A DNA stretch of 64,000 bases from Rhynchopus sp. YZ270_cl-10 (lineage: Eukaryota > Euglenozoa > Diplonemea > Diplonemida > Diplonemidae). This document shows, in pieces, positions 1 to 7,846 of the stretch. Within the stretch, counting starts at the first letter, position 1. The number at the start of each line of letters is the position of its first letter. The notes under the pieces are model-generated. The model saw only the letters and a list, made by a program, of their open reading frames with translations, was not told where the DNA came from and did not search any database. Position numbers and translations under genes: made by a program. The stretch covers positions 1,147,598-1,211,597 of the forward strand of contig OZ037834.1 in assembly GCA_964035575.1 (NCBI GenBank), in the 5' to 3' direction.

Positions 1-705
1 TATCACTTCTGGGTCGATTTTGGAGGTAGTTGGAGAAGGGTTGACCGGGTCTGCTCCGTATGTAGAAGCCTTAAGGGCGACACGCTTGCAGACCTGCGCT
101 TCGACAGCGGAGTTGGTGAGGAGGGACATAATGCCGTCAGCGTCGTTGGATCGGATGAGTGCGGTGTATCGGTCCGTTTCTGCACGGAATTTCGCTTCGG
201 CGATGAATTTTCCAAAATGAATGCGTTTCGACAGCGCCTGGAGGCAGGCGATGTCAGCCACCGCGGAGCTGCCAAAGGTGCGCTCATCGCTTTCGACGGC
301 ACTCTTCTTTGTGAGCTGCGGGAGAATGCGCTTTGTGTAGATCGAGAGCAGCTTGGGGTTCACGTTGATGTTGTTCGGGCGGATCGTCTGCGGGTAGTTC
401 AACGCCGGCAGGATCGGCGCAGTGCTGTGCGCCTGCGACGAAAAGGAACACTCATCAGGCGACGTATACCTCCTGACCTTGGCATGCACCATCTCCGTCT
501 CATGCAACATATGCTCCACAAGCGACGTGCCCTGTACCGGAAGTACCTCCTTGTCGTACACCTGCGGGTTAAGCGGAAACTGTGCACGTTCGATCAACGC
601 AAAGATAATGGTCTCCTCCTGCCGGATCAGCTGCTCCCTGAAGCTGTCTAGCGTTAAAGGGGAATCTTGGGTTGCGCCATCTCCTGCCCAGACTGGATCC
701 GTCAT
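1..705 (-). CDS. Chorismate mutase, eukaryotic AroQ type (3' end outside window)
   Basis: Converts chorismate to prephenate, the branch point to Phe and Tyr. The frame is open from an ATG at 705 to the window edge (235 residues); the C-terminus is missing. It lines up with yeast Aro7 throughout: R23 near the N-terminus, R161 and K172 in the RIHFGKF..AEAKF block, and N198 and E202 in TNSAVE match the catalytic residues. The Arg pair R78-R79 before SPDE and the G146-S147 of FGSS match the yeast allosteric effector site, so regulation by Trp/Tyr is plausible. A pyrimidine-rich tract ending in CCAG lies 16 nt before the ATG and looks like a trans-splice acceptor. The identification is secure; cytosolic location and regulation are inferred. 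Confidence 0.93.
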   Translation of the reverse strand, partial: MTDPVWAGDGATQDSPLTLDSFREQLIRQEETIIFALIERAQFPLNPQVYDKEVLPVQGTSLVEHMLHETEMVHAKVRRYTSPDECSFSSQAHSTAPILPALNYPQTIRPNNINVNPKLLSIYTKRILPQLTKKSAVESDERTFGSSAVADIACLQALSKRIHFGKFIAEAKFRAETDRYTALIRSNDADGIMSLLTNSAVEAQVCKRVALKASTYGADPVNPSPTTSKIDPEVI

Positions 706-888
706 GGTGTGATGTGGTGTGCTGGATTGAGAGAGGTGGAAAAGATGGGGCTTGAGGTGGGGGGAAAAAAAGCAAAAGAAGCAAAAAAAAAAAAAATCTG
801 CAGTTTCCGCGCCAAAAATCCCCACCAAATACCCAAAATGTGACCACAAAAAAAGCCCCTTTTGGCTGTAAAGCCAAAAAGCACAAAG

Positions 889-1476
889 TTATCCTGCATT
901 ATCCCCACCCTTCGGCGACCCTATCTCTTCATCTAACGGCACATCTATGCTCGCCTGCGCTGTGCAGTACTTCTGTGCGAGCTGGAGGCCATGGTAGCAG
1001 GCGTCACTACCGTCTGCTAAGTACTGCAAGGTGTGGAGGTCCATGCGCATGAGAACAGGTTTGTTCACCACACCGACGGAGGGGAGGGGGTGGGCACGCA
1101 GGGACACGAGACGGGCGTGCGCGGCGGACAGCGATAGGTAGTCGCTTCTTTCCTTTTCCTTTTCCTTCTCCTGCTCTCTCTCTGTGTCCTGGGCGGAGAC
1201 CCCCCCTGCAGACCCCGTATTGTGTGCAGAAGCGTTGTTTGCCATATGCTCCATCAACCCCGCCACAAAAGCAATGAGCCCAAGCGCATCCCCGTCCTGC
1301 CCCTCAGACGCAGCCTTAGCCCACATATCAATACCAACCATCGCCTCGCTCTTTCGCACCCGGTCCTCTAATTCAACTAAACGCCGCTTTCGACGGTGGC
1401 GGAACAGCACTGTTAAGGCTGCGCAGAGGAAGCATGCTGACCCAAGCACGACGACAACCATCATGGGTGCGTCCAT
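889..1476 (-). CDS. Small single-pass membrane protein, unknown function
   Basis: 195 residues. One hydrophobic segment (about residues 5-25) is followed at once by a basic cluster (RHRRKRR), which predicts an N-terminal anchor with a cytosolic tail. The tail holds a charged EREQEKEKEKER stretch near residues 98-109 and an ordinary C-terminal part with no recognised motif. The next gene in the transcription direction, chorismate mutase, starts about 180 nt away. The frame is intact and codon use resembles the neighbours, so it is probably real. No family recognised. Confidence 0.6.
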   Translation of the reverse strand: MDAPMMVVVVLGSACFLCAALTVLFRHRRKRRLVELEDRVRKSEAMVGIDMWAKAASEGQDGDALGLIAFVAGLMEHMANNASAHNTGSAGGVSAQDTEREQEKEKEKERSDYLSLSAAHARLVSLRAHPLPSVGVVNKPVLMRMDLHTLQYLADGSDACYHGLQLAQKYCTAQASIDVPLDEEIGSPKGGDNAG

Positions 1477-1709
1477 ATTTACTTTTTTGAGAAAAATGAG
1501 AGAAAAAAAGAGAGGTCGTAAAGAGGGGATGGTTCGGCACCTTTAAAATAGAAAAAGGTATTTTCGAGGCACAGACAGATGAAAAACACAACAAAATATG
1601 AACAGCTCGAGAAGGAAAAAAATGACGTGGTGTATTGTTGCTTGGTGGTGTGTCACCTTTTGGAGGTGGTGTGTTTTTTTCGGGGGGAAGGTTATGCCAA
1701 ACAAAGGCT

Positions 1710-2278
1710 GGGGGAAATGGGTGGGGTTTGGCCTGTACGGGCCTTTACGCGCCTATACGCGGGGTAACAATCAGGTGGTTATGTCATTCGTGTGAAGTGA
1801 ACGGGAAAAAAAAAATGATGTAGTGGCTGTCGGTAGAGAGCGGTGAGCAGAGATGAGACGGGAGAAAAAAAAAAAGGAAAAATATGTATTATTTGGGTAG
1901 TTCGACCTGACGTGAGGGAAGGGGGTGAACAGGGGGGTATTTTTTTTTTTTTTGTTACGTTTGAGAAAAACTTGAAAGATTGGAGCATACAAGTAAAACG
2001 GACGTCACGGAAATGAAAAAAAAATGCTCGACCCACTGCCGTCGTTGCCGTGAAAAATAAAAAAAAACGGCCGTGAAAAAAAAGCGCCCTTTTTATGTAC
2101 AAAAATTTCACGGCCGTTAAAAAAAAAACAACGGCCGTGAATTTTTTGTACAAGTCTTTGAAGGAACACACAGTGAAGTACGAGAAAAGGCGCCACTCAA
2201 GAACCATCCCACCTGATTTTTACCCCGCGGATAGGCGCGGATAGGAATGTACAGACCAAACCCCACCCATTTCCCCCT
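1710..2278. mobile_element. Foldback (MITE-like) element with 70-bp inverted arms
   Basis: The arm at 1710-1779 returns as an imperfect reverse complement at 2207-2278; both carry the blocks GGGGGAAATGGGTGGGGTTTGG, here in pieces, and a CGCGGGGTAA-type inner end. The roughly 430-bp centre has several copies of the palindrome ACGGCCGT within A/T runs (2040-2150). There is no open frame of note. A second copy of the inner-arm motif ACCTGATTTTTACCCC lies just outside at 2293. No clear target duplication was found. Confidence 0.6.
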
Positions 2279-2319
2279 ATATTCCCACAACCCACCTGAT
2301 TTTTACCCCTGAAGAAAAG

Positions 2320-3720
2320 GAGGGTAGGGCAGGAGAGGACCGGTTAAGTGATATCGCACAGAAAACTGCGCTGGGTACTGGGTACTCCTTGTAGGGTCTT
2401 GTTGCCTTTTGGCACATGTATTGTGTCCACGGTGTGTTGTGTTCACTGCTCTGAAGGTGCTGGCTCTCATCTACCTGATGGGGTAAGTGACACAGCATCT
2501 GACCCGCCATCTGTAATCTTCTGGTTTCAACACTGCCTTTCAGTTCTGCATACTGAATTCGCAGCATCCCGAGCGTCTCACAACCTCAATTATTAGTCTT
2601 TGCCCGAGAAGGATGTGTTTGGACTCACTCAACCGCGTTCATCACTCTTGTGCCAAAGAAAACATCGGGCAAACGTTCACGGGAGCAAAAGGGTGTACCC
2701 CTCCCTCTGCGCGTATCTCGCCAACGTAGCGAAGAAGATCCAGAGGTGTGCAGAACGTGATGCGGTCTATTTTCCGACAAAAAAGACGGAGGATAGTTGT
2801 TCAATGGTGTGCTGATTCTGTCGGAAGATTTTGCACTGTAAGCTGAAGAACACCGCAAATGGTTCAACAGATGAGGTTCGTCTCACAGTATTGATGTGTG
2901 CTCCACAACGGAAAGCCCATCAAATATGAGAAGAGTACTTTGCTCAAGAACCGGTTACAAGTGCTGAAACACGAGAAATATGCTACTCTGAAGAACCGGG
3001 AGCACGTACAAGTGCTCAGAAATGCCACACGCTCCAACTACAATTCACAGTAGGGTGAAAACGTGGGCGGGCAGCGGGAGACCAGCGCAGCAGGGCACGC
3101 AGGTGATGGTTTGGATAAGTCCATTTCCTGTGAGAGTGGAATCCGGTCGAAGTCATAGTGGGGACGGAACAAAGGTTGCAGCTGAGCTGTTCTCCAGGCG
3201 TGAGTGGCAGATTGTTGATACGTTTTATTTTTCCTTCCTTCAAAACTTCACACAACGCTTTTTTGGTCTTTGGGAGACACACAAGGTGCCAGGTTCTATG
3301 ATAAGCACGGAACCACCCTGCACCTGTTTGTCATATTGTTTCCCGTGCAATACATGGAGAAACGTTTCGTACTCGAAACTAGGGCACATTGCATTGTATA
3401 AAGACCTCCGAGGCACCCCAAAAACTTCTCCAGGCGTGAGTGGCAGATTGTTGATACGGAGGCTGTTGTTCAGAGACAACCGGTGTATGAGGATGCTCCC
3501 ATCAGACGCTGGAGGTAGCATCAATACTGTCCTTCAGGGCAGTAGGGATAACTCCACAGTTCGACCTGTCAGCAGTTGTGACGGAGTGGAAACTAGGATC
3601 TGAGCGTATAGCATCGCAGGCAGGGCAGGACCACCATAAGTGCTCATTCGTGTCGTCAGCTTCCCGATTGCAGTGGGGCCGACTTTTTTTTGCACTTTTT
3701 ATGTTGCTTTTACCCCCCAA
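2320..3720 (-). mobile_element. Degraded LINE-like (non-LTR) retrotransposon relic
   Basis: The minus-strand frame at 3502-3720 carries a HCN...EHLWWSCPACDAIR signature like the zinc-binding segment at the C-terminus of many non-LTR reverse transcriptase proteins. No reverse transcriptase core is legible nearby; the rest (down to about 2320) has only short broken frames. A perfect 32-bp direct repeat at 3191-3222 and 3427-3458 lies inside it. Clusters of ACGGCCGT palindromes flank it on both sides. The call rests on one short motif. Confidence 0.4.
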
Positions 3721-3799
3721 GAATGACTTGGGAGGGATGGGAAAGGGGGTTGGCCCTGTCTACGAACGAAAAAGAAGAAACAAGCAAAAAGCGTGGAAA

Positions 3800-3918
3800 T
3801 ATTTCACGGCCGTGATCAATGCAAAATTTCACGGCCGTTAAATTTTTCAGATTTTCTTCACGGCCGTGACCTCCCCGACAAAAAAAATTTTTTCCCGTCG
3901 TGACGGCCGTTATACTTG
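3800..3918. repeat. Cluster of ACGGCCGT palindromes
   Basis: Four near-identical TCACGGCCGTGA or ACGGCCGTTA palindromes are spaced 20-45 bp apart in A/T-rich DNA. The same motif cluster occurs at 2040-2150 inside the foldback element, so the two may be halves of one original repeat. Confidence 0.6.
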
Positions 3919-4019
3919 TATGTTGGAGGGGGAAAAAAAAAACTTCCCGAAAAAAAAAACGGTGGAACGATAATACCAGAGCGGAGACTGAACCTGAATA
4001 GAATACTAATAATATAAAA

Positions 4020-4420
4020 GAAACAACGAAGATGTGCCTCTCGTGCACACACACACACACACATTTTTAAAAAGGGTTGAAAGAGGAAAAGGCTTCACAG
4101 AGCATACACATCTTTAAAAAAAACGTGAATTTGAAAGTGCAAACGCCTCATCGTTCATCGGACGCAGGGCACTGACTAAAAAATAAAAGAAACGTTTATA
4201 AGATGAACCTAAGCCTCTCGTGCTTAGCCACCTTATCAAAAATGGTAGTTATAGATGCAGGCACCTCCAGACAGACCCACGATGCCATCCATCTGGATAC
4301 GAAAAAAAAAAAAATTGTTTCATATACTAACTATTCTACTGAATAGAACTTCTTATTAGAAGGTAAAATAGATAAAAGAAAGATTGATAAAGATGACCGT
4401 TCGCCTCTCCTGCTTAGTCA
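4020..4420. repeat. Module cluster: hairpins A' and A, modules C and D
   Basis: A (CA)n run at 4043-4062 follows a module A' hairpin at 4034-4048 (GTGC, loop CTCTCGT, GCAC). Module C (GAAAGTGCAAACGCCTCA...GGACGCAGG) is at 4130-4175. Module A (CTAAGC, loop CTCTCGT, GCTTAG) is at 4209-4227. Module D (CTCCAGACAGACCCACGATG...) is at 4257-4292. A weaker module A is at 4399-4418. All are short intergenic repeats found elsewhere in the window in the same orientation. No gene is seen between 3720 and 4690. Confidence 0.7.
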
Positions 4421-4690
4421 CATTGAAAAAAAAAAAAAAAATGAGGTTGGGATGTACCAAAGGTCTCTGGACAAAGGGCACGGGGGGAAAAAATAAGGAA
4501 GTGAAAAGTGAGGCTTGAAGCAGAAATGTGGAATACTCTTGTTGAGTGTTGTGTTTCTGGTCTTTTGCTGTGATTGTTCAACTCCACGCAGGTTCCCGTG
4601 CCAAAACATTAGTTAGGTTTGGCACAAAAGAAAGTGAAGCTACAATAAAACACCAAAGAAAAACGAAGTCTCTCTTGTTACTATTAGAAC

Positions 4691-4972
4691 CTATATTCTA
4701 AAAAAAAACGCAAAAATAAAACGAAGCAAAGTACGAAGGAAGCTTGGCGCACACCACACCTCTTTCAAGAAAATGTGACTCTTTTTTTGAAATACAAAGC
4801 ACTCTTGCGACAGGGCACCTTGGTACATCTGACATGCAGAAAAAACTGCAACCCCCCCGATCCCCGAAAATTTCTCCTCCATCACCGTACAAATATCACA
4901 AAAAAGACCGTTGTATTCAATACCATACCCACAGCCTGCAGCCAACAACTTTTTTACGGCGTCAGCAGGCAT
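4691..4972 (-). CDS. Possible small protein, unknown (weak)
   Basis: 93 residues from an internal ATG. It is Cys-rich in the middle (ECFVF, FCDICTVMEE) with a hydrophobic C-terminus. Nothing in it matches a known family and the surroundings are repeat-rich, so it may be a chance frame. It is listed because the frame continues upstream as a longer open stretch and the composition looks more protein-like than nearby shadows. Confidence 0.25.
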   Translation of the reverse strand: MPADAVKKLLAAGCGYGIEYNGLFCDICTVMEEKFSGIGGVAVFSACQMYQGALSQECFVFQKKSHIFLKEVWCAPSFLRTLLRFIFAFFFRI

Positions 4973-5230
4973 AACTATAGTTATAACAAACGAACAAAAC
5001 AGGCTCACCCCCGGGGGGTCTTTTTTCCCCCTTCTCTTTTCTTCCACAGGGAACGCAAGCAAAAACATCTCGTCCACCCAGTGCTCTCCTTCGTTCCATT
5101 TGTTCACTACCTAGGGCCTAAACGTACCGCACAGCCAAGCTTGGGGGGTTTTTTTTTTTTTGAAATCTCGTTTTCGTGTCGACACCCGAGGATGAGGCTC
5201 CACTATCCCGATTTATTTTGCCTTTTTTTG

Positions 5231-5279
5231 ATAAATTGTTGGAGTAGTGTAGTTGTCTCGGTTGTGTTGCCACAGTTGG
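5231..5279. repeat. Module I, copy 1
   Basis: About 49 bp (ATAAATTGTTGGAGTAGTGT...TGTTGCCACAGTTG) just beyond the PX gene's stop. An almost identical copy in the same orientation is at 31241-31290. It probably lies in the 3' untranslated region. Confidence 0.65.
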
Positions 5280-5284
5280 CAAAA

Positions 5285-6418
5285 CTACGCCCGCCGCAGC
5301 CCTGAATTGAGTGCCACTGACGGCAGCTCTGCCCTTCCCATCCCCGCCTCCTCCTCCTCCTCTCCGCCCACACCCGGGGGCGTGACACTGATGGATACTC
5401 CTACTGCAGAGTGATACACATTTGTCACATGCGGCAGCAGACAGGTCAACCGCGCCGTGCATTTGCAGGACTCCAGCGGCAGATCCCGCCCTTCTCTCTG
5501 TATACAGTGCTGCCCGACGGGGGCCTTCTTCTTTTCCTTTTTTTCCTTCTTATCTTTCTTCTCTTCGCGGTCTCGAGTCAGCTTTCGTCCTTTGTCGATG
5601 AGGAATCGTTGCGCTTCTTCTCGGCTAGGTAATGTATCCCCCGAGGATAGCAGCCACGTATGAAAGCGAAGGAGTTGGAGGTAACGAAGCCGGAGGGTAC
5701 GTAAGGGGAGGGGGCGGTTCTGCGCGTCCCGGTCGATGTTGATGTCGTATACCCGCCCGCACTGTGCTTCAGAGACAACAGCTTGGGGAAGGCAGACGTT
5801 GATGCGCGAACCTCGCTCCCCTTTTGCAATGACACGGAAGACACGACGTGGAGCCTTCGCAGTGACATTAGCTTGGGAATGGAGGCATGGTGGGGTGTTC
5901 TCTTCGGGTGCAACAAACGCGTCTACTTCAGCTCGAACCTGGCCGCATCGACTGTACAACCCATCCTGGCCAAGAAATGATTGCAAATAGGTTTCCAAAG
6001 CGGAACGTCGTTTTTCGATTAACCGTTTTGATCGGTTTGTGCGTATCCAGGGTCCATAGGGGGAGGGTAGGCTAGGCAGACCGGTGTCCCAGGCCATGTG
6101 TGCGAAGCCGCGTGAGAGGGGTGATTTGGAGCGGACGCCCTTTTCCAGGAGGAGCGTGTTGAGGTTCTGGTGGAAGGCGCGCACCTCGCTGTAGCGGCGG
6201 CAGACGACCCACTCCTCGGTACGGCTGCAGCAGAGCACCGCGTAGCGCACTTCCACACGCTCGGGGAGGTACACCAGGGTCACAGACGGCGCGCTGATGC
6301 CCAGCAGCAGAACGTCCCCCAAAGGCACCCCACGCGAAGGCGACTGCGACGCCGCATGCCTTTCACGTGCATGCGACTGATGATGCGACCCACCTGCATG
6401 CATCTGAGGGCGCGACAT
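5285..6418 (-). CDS. PX-domain (phosphoinositide-binding) protein
   Basis: 377 residues. Residues about 45-150 form a PX domain: the RRYSE motif at 74-78, the proline-rich LPSLPSPYGP linker around 114-123, and the basic helix RSKRLIEKRRSALETYLQ at 129-146. PX domains bind phosphoinositides, mostly PI3P, on endosomes, so a sorting or trafficking role is likely. A second region (about 217-270, with RLRYLQLLRFHTWL) resembles a partial PX fold and may be a degenerate repeat. A Lys/Glu-rich stretch (DREEKKDKKEKKEKKK) and an acidic EEEEEAG patch follow. There is no BAR-like coiled coil or membrane segment. The PX call is good; the lipid and compartment are inferred. Confidence 0.75.
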   Translation of the reverse strand: MSRPQMHAGGSHHQSHARERHAASQSPSRGVPLGDVLLLGISAPSVTLVYLPERVEVRYAVLCCSRTEEWVVCRRYSEVRAFHQNLNTLLLEKGVRSKSPLSRGFAHMAWDTGLPSLPSPYGPWIRTNRSKRLIEKRRSALETYLQSFLGQDGLYSRCGQVRAEVDAFVAPEENTPPCLHSQANVTAKAPRRVFRVIAKGERGSRINVCLPQAVVSEAQCGRVYDINIDRDAQNRPLPLRTLRLRYLQLLRFHTWLLSSGDTLPSREEAQRFLIDKGRKLTRDREEKKDKKEKKEKKKAPVGQHCIQREGRDLPLESCKCTARLTCLLPHVTNVYHSAVGVSISVTPPGVGGEEEEEAGMGRAELPSVALNSGLRRA

Positions 6419-7846
6419 CGGGGAGCAGGGAGGAAAGGGGTAAAGAGGTTAGGTCAAGGGGGCATATTACGTTAGGTGGCCGTGTTGCTGTAGGAGGGGT
6501 GGGGTGGGGATGGTGTCATCCTTCGACAAAACGCCGCAAGGCAGAACAATCGTAAAAGGTTGGGACGATGCTGGGCACTTTGAGTGTTTCTGCGGCTAGT
6601 AAGTTGGCCTTTAAGAAATAGTAACTCTGATAGGTAAGTAAAAGGAACAAAGGTTTTTTATCGTTGATTGCACAATTACCCTGTTGGATGGGTGATTGGC
6701 GACCGTATCTGAGGAACTATTTCTCCTTTTAGCTACGCTTGTAGGTATAAGAAGAAAAAAATGAATTTCGTGTGGGGAGGGAAATAGAATGAAAAAAGGA
6801 AAGGTGTGGGTAGTTGCTGTGTCATCGGTTCAACATTGAGGAGGGGATGGTGGGGAAGGGCAGACGTACTGTTGGAAAGAAAAAACAACAACTCATGTAA
6901 ATAGTGTAATTTTTTTTTCTTTTCCAAAAACAAATTCCTTGTTACATAACGAACGCACACAATTGTAACAAACGCTTTGAGCTGGTTAACAAAGGAAATC
7001 CCTTTGTTACTTTGCTTGTTACCCAGGGGTGTACCGCAGCTATCGTGAGATGGAGAGAGGGAGAGGGGAGATTACGCTGTTATTTTATGTTTTCTTTTTA
7101 AATATATTTTGTATTTTTCTTTGGGGGTTTTTCGCCGTTTTGTGACATTTCCGAGCCAATCCCGGGCTGTGGTGGGGGATATACGGAAAAATGGACAAAA
7201 TTTTAGTGCTTTAAATTTTCACGTTTTTTTTTAATAACAGAGTATTTTTCCCTGTTTCCAGGTGTATTTTTGGGTGTCTTGCAGGGTGCATCTAAAAAAT
7301 TAGAAAATTTAAAAACGAAAACGAAAACGCCTTATTTGGGCTTTTTCGCGACCGCTCTTTCCAATCCGAAAATTATCGACCCTATTTTTTTACAACCTGG
7401 TATAGTCATATCACACCCTCAGTCAACATCAGCCAAAAAGTCACTTTTTCAAAAACGGATTCTCGCATTTGAAGGTGCAAAAAAGGCTCAGATCGCTTCA
7501 AAACGTGCGTTTTGAACCGAACGACAACCCTCTCTGAATTCACGACATTTTTTCTCGACCCGATTAGTGGAGTAGATATTTGTTATTACCCCCTGGTTAC
7601 CCTACTGACACATTTTCAAAAGAATGGGCGTAATTCTTTTTCCTCAAAAGAGAGAAAAGACAAAAATAGGCGATTACACTACACCTCAAAAACAAAGAAA
7701 CGTTTATAAGATGATTGCTTAGTCACCTTACAAACAAATGAATTAGGTGGGGAGGGACATAATTTTCTTTTATTGAAACACAATTCCACTAAAAAAAACG
7801 AAGACAAGAACACGAAGGTGCAAATCACCCCTCCCCTTCAGCCACC
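6419..7846. other. Intergenic stretch without a recognised gene
   Basis: A/T-rich with short frames only. It contains a truncated module A at 7697-7730 (the GCTTAGTCACCTTA half only) and a GATTAGTGGAGTAGA motif at 7562 shared with the hAT-like element at 25428-26347. No RNA gene is seen. Confidence 0.5.
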
